This document shows, piece by piece, positions 26,233-34,572 of a stretch of DNA of 64,000 bases. This stretch comes from Streptomyces hydrogenans (GTDB lineage: Bacteria > Actinomycetota > Actinomycetes > Streptomycetales > Streptomycetaceae). The position numbers and the translations under genes are program-made. The DNA lies in NCBI RefSeq assembly GCF_014656075.1, contig NZ_BNBS01000001.1, positions 1-64,000 of the forward strand, read 5' to 3'. Below the pieces are notes generated by a model, which ran no database searches, was not told where the DNA came from, and worked only from the letters and a program-made list of their open reading frames with translations. Each line of letters starts with the position of its first letter. The first letter of the stretch is position 1.

Positions 26233-27756
26233 ATGACGACGACCCACGAACGACTCCGCGGGGAGTGGACCAGGTTCCGGCGCCCGGGCCGGCTGATCGC
26301 GATGGGGGCGGCGGCGCTGGCCGTCGTGCTCCTCGGACTGCTGTACGCCTCCGGCAACCGCGCGTCCTGCGACGGCACCTGTCCCCCCGCGCCGACCGCC
26401 CGCGACGGCTCCCGCGTCAACGACCAGTTCGCCCTCTACCACCGCGACCTCGGCGAGAACGGCAGCATCACGGTCCGGATGACGTCCATGACCGGCACGA
26501 TCACCTACCCGCCGCCCGGCCACGACCGGATCGTCCCGGGCCTGGTGCCCTGGGCGAAGGCCGGGATCATCATCAAGGACGGGCTCCGCCAGGGTTCCCC
26601 GTACGCGGCGCTGATGCTCACCGGGAGCCACGGCGTGCGGATGCAGTACGACTACCGGCACGACATCGCGGGGAGCGCGGGCGGGGTCTCCGCCGCGTCG
26701 CCGCGCTGGCTGCGGCTGACGCGGTCGGGGGACACGGTCACCGGCTACGAGTCCGCCGACGGCACGCGCTGGACGCGGGTCGGCTCCGCCCGGCTGTCCG
26801 GTCTGCCCGGGGCCGTGCGCGTGGGCCTCTTCGCCACCTCCCCGGGGGATCTGACGCTGCGGCGGGCCGGCCTCGGCGGCGCCACGGAGCAGGTGCGCTT
26901 CACCCAGGCGGGAGGCGTCTTCGACCGCGTCGAGGTCCGGGGCGGGGCCTCCTCCGCGGGCTGGCGCGCGGACATCGTCGGCACGATGAACGAGACCGAG
27001 TGGGAGCGGGACCACCGGGCGTCCGGGGCGGTGGAGAAGGACGGCACGGTCACCGTCACCGGCGTCGGCGACATCGGGCCGGGCGGCACGGAGAACGGCA
27101 ACCGTCCGGTGGAGGGCACGCTGGGCGGCCTGTCCCTCGCCCTGCTCGTCGTGCTGGTGGTGGCGGTGCGCTTCGCGACCGCCGGCGGCGGCGCGGGGCT
27201 CACCCGCCCGGAGCTCGCGGCCCGGGCGGCCGTCGTCGGCGCCGTGACCTTCGTGACCGGTCTCCTCGCCGTGGGGATCACGGTCCCGGCCGGTGCGGCG
27301 ATCCTGAAGGGGAACGGGATTCCCGTCCTCGCCGTCCCGGCGCCCACCACCGTGCGCGTCGTCGTCGGCACGGCCGCCGCGCTCGCCCTCGCCGCCGTGC
27401 TCGCCGTCGCGCTCGGCTCCCTGCTGCGGCGGGCCCGGTTCGCGCTTCCCGTCGCCGTCCTGGCGATCGCGGTGCCCTACGTCGTGACGTCCGTTCCGCT
27501 GCTCGCCGACGGGCTCGCGCGGTGGCTGCTGCGGGTCACGCCGGCGGCCGGTTTCGGCACCCGGCAGACCCTGGTCCCGTATCCGCAGGTCACGGCCCAC
27601 TACGCGCCGTCGGCCGGATACTTCCCGCTGCCGTGGTGGGCCGGTCTCGCCGTGCTGTGCGGGTACGTGGTGGTGCTGCTGGGGTGGGCTCTGACCCGGC
27701 TGCCGCGGGCCGACGGGGACGCGGCGGTCGCGGAGCCGGCCGCCGCGTGGAGGTGA
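26233..27756 (+). CDS. ABC-2-permease-like membrane protein with an extracytoplasmic DUF1349-like domain
   Basis: 507 residues. A single helix near 22-41 leads into a roughly 240-residue exported region whose middle (GIIIKDGLRQGSPYAALMLTG to RVGLFATSP) looks like the concanavalin-type DUF1349 fold. After it come about five membrane helices (near 295-315, 330-360, 380-400, 410-435, 465-490) as in half ABC-2 permeases. No ATPase gene is adjacent. TAGACA lies 6 nt before the ATG, so the transcript may be leaderless. The divergent two-component system is typical of genes controlling such envelope transporters. Confidence 0.65.
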   Translation: MTTTHERLRGEWTRFRRPGRLIAMGAAALAVVLLGLLYASGNRASCDGTCPPAPTARDGSRVNDQFALYHRDLGENGSITVRMTSMTGTITYPPPGHDRIVPGLVPWAKAGIIIKDGLRQGSPYAALMLTGSHGVRMQYDYRHDIAGSAGGVSAASPRWLRLTRSGDTVTGYESADGTRWTRVGSARLSGLPGAVRVGLFATSPGDLTLRRAGLGGATEQVRFTQAGGVFDRVEVRGGASSAGWRADIVGTMNETEWERDHRASGAVEKDGTVTVTGVGDIGPGGTENGNRPVEGTLGGLSLALLVVLVVAVRFATAGGGAGLTRPELAARAAVVGAVTFVTGLLAVGITVPAGAAILKGNGIPVLAVPAPTTVRVVVGTAAALALAAVLAVALGSLLRRARFALPVAVLAIAVPYVVTSVPLLADGLARWLLRVTPAAGFGTRQTLVPYPQVTAHYAPSAGYFPLPWWAGLAVLCGYVVVLLGWALTRLPRADGDAAVAEPAAAWR

Positions 27757-27762
27757 CGGCGA

Positions 27763-27781
27763 CGCCCCGTGGCGCGGGGCG
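27763..27781. terminator. Short terminator hairpin
   Basis: A 7-bp stem (27763-27769 and 27775-27781) with a 5-base loop lies between the converging membrane-protein and secreted-protein genes. No T-run follows. Confidence 0.5.
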
Positions 27782-27795
27782 CGTGCCGTCCCGGA

Positions 27796-28482
27796 TCAGC
27801 TGACGAACTCCTCGTCGCCGTACCGCACTTCGGTCGTGTTCCAGTCGACGCCCAGGTCCTGGGTGAACTTCCGGGCGAGCGCGAGGTCCGCGAGCGGGGC
27901 GACGAGGACCAGCTGCCCGTCGAGGGTGGTCGAGCCCCCGCCGAGCCGTTCGCGGGCCTCGGGGTCGGCGACGAGCGCGTCGTGCAGCCGGGTCGGGCTG
28001 ACGCCCTCGGCCCGGATCCGGACCGCGTCCGTCTCCGGCGAGGTCCTCGGCAGGCAGCGGAAGGTGAGGACCGACTCCTGCCGGTACCGCTTGGCGATGA
28101 CGCCGGCGATGTGGTGGAGGCCGTCGCGGCCGACCCGGTCGACCTCGAACTCGCGGGAGCGCTCGTAGGTGGCCCGCTGGAGGTCGGAGGACCAGAAGAC
28201 GCCCTCCAGGAGGGTGGAGGGGCCGGACTCCGCGCCGTGGGCGCGGATGATCCGGCGCACCTCGTGGCCGAAGCGGACGAGCCGGGTCCGGAGGCGGGGG
28301 TCGTCCGGGTCCGTGATGATCGCGGTGTTGTCGGTGGCGAAGATCTCCGCCTCGGACGGACAGGTCCCGCGGTCCGGGCCCGGCGCGTCCTCCCCCGCGT
28401 GCGCCACGCCCGACAGGCTCAGGGTGAGCGCGGTGACCAGGACCGCGGCGGACAGCCGTCCGCGCATGAGGGTGTCGTTCAC
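27796..28482 (-). CDS. Secreted hypothetical protein
   Basis: 228 residues from GTG 28482; ATG 28467, five codons later, is the alternative. A signal sequence (MRGRLSAAVLVTALTLSLSGVAHA) is clear. The mature part has one CPS near its start and CLP further on, and patterns such as LVRFGHEVRRIIRAHG and LLEGVFWSSDLQRATYERSREFE. I do not recognise a family. No strong ribosome site is seen. The frame continues to 28695 without protein-like sequence. Confidence 0.7.
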   Translation of the reverse strand: MNDTLMRGRLSAAVLVTALTLSLSGVAHAGEDAPGPDRGTCPSEAEIFATDNTAIITDPDDPRLRTRLVRFGHEVRRIIRAHGAESGPSTLLEGVFWSSDLQRATYERSREFEVDRVGRDGLHHIAGVIAKRYRQESVLTFRCLPRTSPETDAVRIRAEGVSPTRLHDALVADPEARERLGGGSTTLDGQLVLVAPLADLALARKFTQDLGVDWNTTEVRYGDEEFVS

Positions 28483-28711
28483 GCCGCGCTCAACGAGCCG
28501 GGGCCCGGATGGTGACACGACGCTCCGCGAAACCGGTGAACCTGCGGAGAGGGTCCCCCGGACGGCGGCCCGTCGCGCGACGCGACCGGCCGAGAGGGCC
28601 GTCGGCCTCCGCGACGACCCGTCGCCCCGGGCCCGGACCGGCCCGCCGCCCGCGCTCACCCGGCCGCACCACCGCCCCGGCGGCTTCGAAGCCACCCGGC
28701 GCGGACCGGGG

Positions 28712-29215
28712 TCACGGCAACGCGCGGGTGAGCCAGGCCACTTCGCCGTTCTCCTCGACGGAGAGGCGGTCCCGCTCGAAGCCGAGCTTCTCCAGGACGC
28801 GCAGGGACGGGGCGTTCCAGGTGCCGACGGTCGACCAGAGGCGCGTCCGCCCGGTCGCGGCCGCGGCCCGCAGCACGGCGCCGGCCGCCTCCGTGGCGTA
28901 ACCGCGGCCGTGCGCGTGGCGGAAGAGCTCGTAGGCGATCTCGGGCTCGTCCAGCGAGGCGCGCCCGACGATCAGCCCGCAGTAGCCGATGAAGTCGCCC
29001 TCCTCCCGGCGCTGGATCGGCAGCAGGGCGATGCCGGTGGTCTCGGTCGCCGCGAGGAGTTCGACGATCCCCTTCCGGCTCTTCTCGACCGTGGGCGATC
29101 CCTTCTCGCGCTCGGAGAGCAGCGCGCAGAAGTCCTCCGCGTCCGACTCGGCCCACGGGCGCAGGATCAGCCGCTCGGTCTCCAGGTGATACGCCATCGT
29201 CTCGTACGTCGTCAT
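28712..29215 (-). CDS. GNAT acetyltransferase (RimJ/RimL type)
   Basis: 167 residues from ATG 29215 after GTGAGGG. The order LETERLILRPWAESDAEDF, GYCGLIVGR, EIAYELFRHAHGRGYATEAA and WNAPSLRVLEKLGFERD is the standard RimJ/RimL arrangement, with the acetyl-CoA pyrophosphate loop at HGRGYAT. Usual role: N-terminal or small-molecule amine acetylation in the cytoplasm. It is divergent from the large GGDEF-EAL fusion gene. Confidence 0.92.
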   Translation of the reverse strand: MTTYETMAYHLETERLILRPWAESDAEDFCALLSEREKGSPTVEKSRKGIVELLAATETTGIALLPIQRREEGDFIGYCGLIVGRASLDEPEIAYELFRHAHGRGYATEAAGAVLRAAAATGRTRLWSTVGTWNAPSLRVLEKLGFERDRLSVEENGEVAWLTRALP

Positions 29216-29380
29216 GCCCTCACTCTGCCTCACCCCCGTCCGGGCGGTCCGGGCACGTCGCGCAGGGCCGAAGGGATCGGGACATAATGGACGGTGGCCA
29301 TGCAGTGGGAGGCCGGCGGCCGATCAGGCGAAGGCCGGGCCTCGCATCGGACCCAGACGCGCCCAGGCGCGGAGGAAGCC

Positions 29381-32300
29381 ATGCCCCCACCCCCACCCGG
29401 GCCCGGGGAGCCGGCCGAGTCGGTGGAACCGGCTCGCGACCGGGCCGCCCACAAGGGCCGTGTCCTGGCGATCGGCTACGCCGCCGTCGCCGCCGTCGCC
29501 ACCGTCGTGTACCTCAACGTGCCGGAGCGGCACACCACCACCTGGGCGATCATGGGTCTCGGCAGCGTCGCCATGATGCTCACCGGGGTCCACCTCTACC
29601 GGCCCGCGCACCGCTGGCCCTGGTGGGTGCTCGCCTGCGCCAACTTCACCTTCGTGGCCGGGGACTCGACGTACAACATCATCGAGTCGTACCTGGAGCA
29701 GCCCAACCCCTTCCCGTCCCTGGCCGACGTCTTCTACCTCGCGACGTACCCGCTCTTCGCGGCCGGCATCTTCGGGTTCCTGAAGTACCGCTACCAGGGG
29801 CACGACCTCTCCGCGCTCCTCGACGCGCTGCTGCTGACCACCGGACTCGCCGTGCTGTCCTGGGTGTTCCTCATCAGCCCGCTGGGCATGTCGGACGGAC
29901 TGACCTGGGTGGAGCGGGCCATCTCCATCGCCTATCCCCTCGGCGACATCCTGGTCCTCGCCATGCTGACCCGCTTCGTCCTCGGCGGGCTGCGGGACCG
30001 GGCCGTCCAATTGCTCGCCCTCGGTGCCGTCGGGCTGCTCGCCTCGGACGTGCTGTACGGGTACCTCCAGCTCCAGAACACCTGGCAGGTCGGCACCCCC
30101 ATGGACCTCGGGTGGGTGCTGTACTTCACCGCCTGGGGGTTCGCGGCCCTGCACCCCTCCATGGTGCGGCTGACCGAGCCTCGGTCGGAGCCGCCGCGCG
30201 TCCGGATCCGCCGACGCCTCGCCGTGCTCGCCCTCGCCGCGCTGGTCGCCCCCGCCGTGCTCCTCGCGCAGGCCCTGAACGGCTCCGTCCGGGACGCCCC
30301 CGTCATCGCCGCCGTCTCCGCCGGCATGTTCCTGCTGGTGCTGCTGCGCCTGTGGCTGCTGGTCGTCGAGAACCGCAAGACGCTGGCCCGCGAGCGGAGC
30401 CTCCAGGTCGCCGCCGCCCTGCTGGTCTCGGCCCGCACCCGTGGGGAGGTCGCCACCGCCATCACCCGGGCCGCCGACGCGCTCTTCGGCTCGACGGAGC
30501 ACGTCTCCCGGCTCCTCGTGCTCGACCGCGCGCGGGGCCTGCGCTCCGTGCCCGCCCCCAGCGAGAACGGGTCGTGGCTCCTGGACGACGGGGCCCGCCC
30601 CGCCACCGGGCCCACCGGGCCGGAGATCCGGCACCTGCCGGTCGCCCAGCTGGGGCCCGACGCCCGGGCGGCGCTCCGGCCCTTCCCCACCGCCCTGTTG
30701 TGCCCGCTGCTGCCGGGAGGACCGGGCGCGTCGACCCGGCCGCCGCTCGGCGCCCTGGTCCTCGCGGCGCCCGCCCCCGCGCTGCGGCAGGTCCAGGACC
30801 CGATGCGGTCCCTCGCCTTCCAGACGGCGCTCGCCCTCGAACGCGTCGGGCTCAGCGAGGAGATCACCAAGCGCGACAGCGAGGCGTACTTCCGGGCCCT
30901 GGTGCACAACGCCTCGGACGTGATCCTCATCCTGGGCGACGACGACAGCGTGCAGTACGCCAGCCCCGCCGCGGAGACCATGCTGGGTGCCGTCCCACCG
31001 GCCGACGCCCCGCTGAGCGACCTCGTCCACCCGAAGGACCGGATGAGGGCGGCAGGCGCCCTCACTCGGGCCCGCAGCCCGCACGACGGCCAGGTCCTGG
31101 ACAACTGGAGCATGCTCGGTCCGAACGGCTCCACCCCGGAGGTCGAGGTGCGCTGCAGCGACCTGCGCGACGACCCCACCGTGGGCGGCATCGTCCTCAC
31201 GCTGCGTGACGTCACCCAGCAGCGGACGCTGGAACGGGAGCTGATGCACCGGGCGTTCCACGACGCCCTGACCGGCCTCCCCAACCGGATCCTCCTGGTG
31301 GAACGCATCGGGCAGGCGCTGCTGCGGGACCGCCGCAAGTCCGCCGTGACCAGCGTGCTCTTCATCGACCTCGACGACTTCAAGCTGGTCAACGACATGA
31401 TGGGGCACTCCGTCGGCGACGAGCTGCTCGTCGCCGTGGCCCGCCGGCTCAGCTCCACCCTGCGCCGCAGCGACACCGCGGCCCGGATCGGCGGCGACGA
31501 GTTCGCGCTGCTGGTCGAGGGGGCCAGGGAGCCGCGCGACGCCGACGCCCTCGCCGAACAGGTCGTGCAGGCGCTCGGCCGGCCCTTCCCGCTCTCCAAC
31601 GGATCCGCCGGCATCTCGGCCTGCGTCGGGGTGGCCACCGCGACCGGCGCCGACGACGCGGAGTCGCTGATCGGGCACGCGGACCTCGCCCTGTACGCGG
31701 CGAAGTCCGCGGGCAAGCGGCAGTGGCAGAGCTACCGGCCGGCCCTGCACGCCCGGATGGAGGCCCGCCACGACCTCCAGGCCGGTCTCTACGACGCCAT
31801 CGCCGAGGAGGGCTTCGAGCTGCGCTACCAGCCCATCGTGGAGATCGGCAGCGGGAACGTCACCGGCTTCGAGGCGCTGGTGCGGTGGCCGCGCCGGCGC
31901 GGCATGGTCCCGCCCGAACAGTTCATCGCCCTGGCCGAGGAGACCGGCCAGATCCTCCAGCTCGGCACCTGGGTGCTCAACCAGGCCGCGCGGGACGCCG
32001 CCCGCTGGCGGCACACCCGGCCCGAGGCGGAGCGGCTGCGGATCAACGTCAACGTGTCCGCGCGCCAGTTCCGCGACACCGGGTTCGTCGGCAACGTCCG
32101 CCACGTCCTGGACCGCTTCGGGCTCGGCGCGGGCTCGCTCACCCTGGAGCTCACCGAGTCGGTGCTGATGCGGCGCGACGAGCAGATCCGGGACACCATG
32201 CGGTCCCTCAAGGAACTCGGCGCCTCCATAGCCATCGACGACTTCGGGACGGGCTTCTCGTCGCTGAGCTACCTGCGGGAGTTCCCGCTCGACATCCTGA

Positions 32301-33835
32301 AGGTCGACAAGTCGTTCATCGACCAGATCGTCACCGACGGCCAGCAGGTGGCCATCGTGGAGGGCATCGTGCGCCTCGCCGACGTGCTGGGCCTCCAGGT
32401 CATCGCCGAGGGCATCGAGACCAAGGCGCAGCGGGACCTGCTGACCGCCATGGGCTGCGGCTACGGGCAGGGCTTCCTCTTCGCCGAGCCGATGACCGCG
32501 GACGAGGCGGAGGACTTCCTGGCGGTCCCGCCGGGGCGGACGCACCCCGCGCCGGTCCTCGGCCCGCTCACCCGGCGCGCCTCGGTCCCGGTCCGGCGCC
32601 ACCGGCAGCGCTGGGAGGACCTCGGCCGGCTCCAGCACACCGCGCGGATGTGCGACGCCGTCATCGACCAGGTGGAGGGCCGCCGCATCCGCAGCGGCGG
32701 GCAGTGGCTCACCGACTTCGCGTCCTGCAACTACCTCGGCCTGGACCTCGACCCGGAGATCATGGACTCCATCGATCCGCAGGTCCGCGCGTGGGGGACC
32801 CACCCCAGCTGGTCCCGGCTGATCGGCAACCCCCGGCTGTACCCGGAGATCGAGGAGCGGCTCACCGAACTGCTCGGCGCGCCCGACTCCCTGCTGCTCC
32901 CGACCATCACCCTGATCCACACCTCGGTGATCCCGGTGCTCGCCGAGGGCGGGCACCTCTTCGTCGAACACCGCGCGCACCGCACGGTGTACGACGGCTG
33001 CCTCGTCGCCCGGGCGAACGGCGCGGCCCTGCGGCGCTTCCGGGCGGAGAGCCCCGACGAGCTGGAGACGCTGCTGCGGGCGACGCCCCGCTGGGGGCCG
33101 CGGCTGGTGTGCCTCGACGGCGTCAACAGCATGACGGGCAATCTGCCGGACCTCCGGGAGCTGGTACGGATCTGCGCCGAGCACGACGCGACGCTGTACG
33201 TGGACGACGCCCACGGGTTCGGCGTCATCGGCGAGCGCCGGTCCGACGAGAGCTCGCCGTACGGCAGCCGGGGCAACAGCATCGTGCGGCACCTGGACCT
33301 CGACTACGACCGCACCGTCCTGGTCGGCGGCTTCTCCAAGGCGTACTCCTCCCTGCTGGCCTTCCTCACCGCCCCCACCGAGGTGAAGGAGCACCTGAAG
33401 GTCGCCGCCGGCCCGTACCTGTACTCCGGCCCCTCCCCCACGGCCTCGCTGGCCACGGCGCTCGCCGGACTCGACGTCAACGACCGGCGGGGCGACGCGA
33501 TCCGCGCCGACCTGTACCGCAAGACCGACCGGGTGCTGCGCCACGTGCGGCGGCTGGGGGCCGCCACGCCGAACACCGACGGCCTGCCCATCGTCGAGCT
33601 GCCCCTGGAACGCGCCGAGGACCTGAACGGCGTCGCCGAGTACCTGTGGGACCAGGGCGTCTACGTCACGCTCGCCGCGTATCCGCTGGTCCCCCGCGAC
33701 CAGGTGGGGTTCCGGATCCAGATCACGGCGGCGAACTCGGACGAGGAGATCGACGACCTGCTGCGGACCCTCACCGGCCTCGACGAACGCTTCCCGCTGA
33801 AGAAGCGGGCGGCGAGCGGGGCGGGACGGCGGTGA
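29381..33835 (+). CDS. Membrane GGDEF-EAL cyclic-di-GMP protein fused to a PLP-dependent alpha-oxoamine-synthase-like domain
   Basis: 1484 residues from ATG 29381, placed by GGAGGAAGCC. Domains: about eight membrane helices (30-335), a GAF-like/linker region (345-510), PAS (about 515-630), GGDEF with intact GGDEF at 704-708 and inhibitory RxxD (Arg695-Asp698), and EAL with Glu831-Ala-Leu, NVSARQF, ELTES, Asp953-Asp954 (DDFGTG), LKVDKSF, EGIET and QGF, all expected for an active phosphodiesterase. After a 35-residue linker, about 1100-1470 is a fold-type I PLP enzyme of the AONS/CqsA/serine-palmitoyltransferase group: DDAHGFGVIG (Asp1276, His1278) and GGFSKAYSS with the PLP Lys1320. There is no stop, good internal start with a ribosome site, or frameshift between the parts. 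It may couple cyclic-di-GMP turnover to synthesis of an alpha-aminoketone. Confidence 0.9.
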   Translation: MPPPPPGPGEPAESVEPARDRAAHKGRVLAIGYAAVAAVATVVYLNVPERHTTTWAIMGLGSVAMMLTGVHLYRPAHRWPWWVLACANFTFVAGDSTYNIIESYLEQPNPFPSLADVFYLATYPLFAAGIFGFLKYRYQGHDLSALLDALLLTTGLAVLSWVFLISPLGMSDGLTWVERAISIAYPLGDILVLAMLTRFVLGGLRDRAVQLLALGAVGLLASDVLYGYLQLQNTWQVGTPMDLGWVLYFTAWGFAALHPSMVRLTEPRSEPPRVRIRRRLAVLALAALVAPAVLLAQALNGSVRDAPVIAAVSAGMFLLVLLRLWLLVVENRKTLARERSLQVAAALLVSARTRGEVATAITRAADALFGSTEHVSRLLVLDRARGLRSVPAPSENGSWLLDDGARPATGPTGPEIRHLPVAQLGPDARAALRPFPTALLCPLLPGGPGASTRPPLGALVLAAPAPALRQVQDPMRSLAFQTALALERVGLSEEITKRDSEAYFRALVHNASDVILILGDDDSVQYASPAAETMLGAVPPADAPLSDLVHPKDRMRAAGALTRARSPHDGQVLDNWSMLGPNGSTPEVEVRCSDLRDDPTVGGIVLTLRDVTQQRTLERELMHRAFHDALTGLPNRILLVERIGQALLRDRRKSAVTSVLFIDLDDFKLVNDMMGHSVGDELLVAVARRLSSTLRRSDTAARIGGDEFALLVEGAREPRDADALAEQVVQALGRPFPLSNGSAGISACVGVATATGADDAESLIGHADLALYAAKSAGKRQWQSYRPALHARMEARHDLQAGLYDAIAEEGFELRYQPIVEIGSGNVTGFEALVRWPRRRGMVPPEQFIALAEETGQILQLGTWVLNQAARDAARWRHTRPEAERLRINVNVSARQFRDTGFVGNVRHVLDRFGLGAGSLTLELTESVLMRRDEQIRDTMRSLKELGASIAIDDFGTGFSSLSYLREFPLDILKVDKSFIDQIVTDGQQVAIVEGIVRLADVLGLQVIAEGIETKAQRDLLTAMGCGYGQGFLFAEPMTADEAEDFLAVPPGRTHPAPVLGPLTRRASVPVRRHRQRWEDLGRLQHTARMCDAVIDQVEGRRIRSGGQWLTDFASCNYLGLDLDPEIMDSIDPQVRAWGTHPSWSRLIGNPRLYPEIEERLTELLGAPDSLLLPTITLIHTSVIPVLAEGGHLFVEHRAHRTVYDGCLVARANGAALRRFRAESPDELETLLRATPRWGPRLVCLDGVNSMTGNLPDLRELVRICAEHDATLYVDDAHGFGVIGERRSDESSPYGSRGNSIVRHLDLDYDRTVLVGGFSKAYSSLLAFLTAPTEVKEHLKVAAGPYLYSGPSPTASLATALAGLDVNDRRGDAIRADLYRKTDRVLRHVRRLGAATPNTDGLPIVELPLERAEDLNGVAEYLWDQGVYVTLAAYPLVPRDQVGFRIQITAANSDEEIDDLLRTLTGLDERFPLKKRAASGAGRR

Positions 33836-34572
33836 CGACGCCCCGGCGCAACGCCGACGCCGACTGGGACGCCTGGCCCGTCGAGGAGTACCTGGCGGAG
33901 AACTACCGGGCGCTGCACCCCTGCGACGTCGCCGTGATCCGGCACCACGCGGCCCTCTACCGGCGCCTCGGACCGGGCAGTGTGGAACGGTCCGTCGAGT
34001 TCGGCGCCGGACCCAACCTGTACCCGCTCATGCCCGCCGCCACCGCGTGCCGGGCCGTCGACGCGCTGGAGCCCGGCGCGGCCGGCCACGCCTACCTCCG
34101 CGCGCAGCTGCGGAAGGGTCCCGACCCGAGCTGGCAGCCGTTCTACGCCCTGTGCCGACGCCTCGACCCGGCCCTGCCGCGCACCCTGGCGGCGGCGCTG
34201 CGGGGGGTGACCGCGGTGCGGGGCGACGTGCGGGCCGTGCGGCGGAACGCGTACGGCCTCGGCTCGATGTCCTTCGTCGCCGAGAGCGTCACCGAGGACC
34301 ACGCCGAGTTCGCCCGGTTCTGCGGGGACTTCGCCCGCTGCGTGCGGCCGGGCGGGCACCTGCTGGCCGCGTTCATGGAGAACATGCCGAGCTACCGGAT
34401 CGGCACCGGCCCGCTCTGGCCGGCCTGCCCGGTCGACGCCGGGGTGGTCCGCGAGGCGTTCGCCCCGCACACCCGGCGGCTGGAGATCCGGCGGGTCGAG
34501 AAGGACCCCACCCTGCCCGACTACGGCGACACCGGCATCCTGTTGCTGCACGCCGTGCGCGCGGACCGCTGA
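33832..34572 (+). CDS. SAM-dependent methyltransferase (NNMT/PNMT-like)
   Basis: 246 residues from GTG 33832; the GTGA overlap with the preceding stop shows translational coupling to the fusion gene. EFGAGPNLYPLMPA is the SAM-binding motif I in the form seen in the NNMT/PNMT/TEMT-type group, and the N-terminal EEYLAENY precedes it as in those enzymes. RCVRPGGHLLAAFMENMPSY is the post-motif region. Such enzymes N-methylate small amines, so the amino-ketone predicted for the upstream PLP domain is an attractive substrate, but that is inference. The 3' end overlaps the converging GH15 gene by 52 nt. Confidence 0.85.
   Translation: MTTPRRNADADWDAWPVEEYLAENYRALHPCDVAVIRHHAALYRRLGPGSVERSVEFGAGPNLYPLMPAATACRAVDALEPGAAGHAYLRAQLRKGPDPSWQPFYALCRRLDPALPRTLAAALRGVTAVRGDVRAVRRNAYGLGSMSFVAESVTEDHAEFARFCGDFARCVRPGGHLLAAFMENMPSYRIGTGPLWPACPVDAGVVREAFAPHTRRLEIRRVEKDPTLPDYGDTGILLLHAVRADR

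Noticed and set aside
32520..32720. Possibility that the EAL and PLP parts are two genes
   Set aside because: The frame is uninterrupted and no start codon with a ribosome site precedes the PLP-domain beginning; a single fusion is the simpler reading, though resequencing would settle it.
29324..33544. Very long minus-strand open frame opposite the GGDEF-EAL-PLP gene
   Set aside because: It mirrors the plus-strand gene; the translation is compositionally biased (His, Asp, Gly, Val) without any domain, as expected from the high-GC complement.
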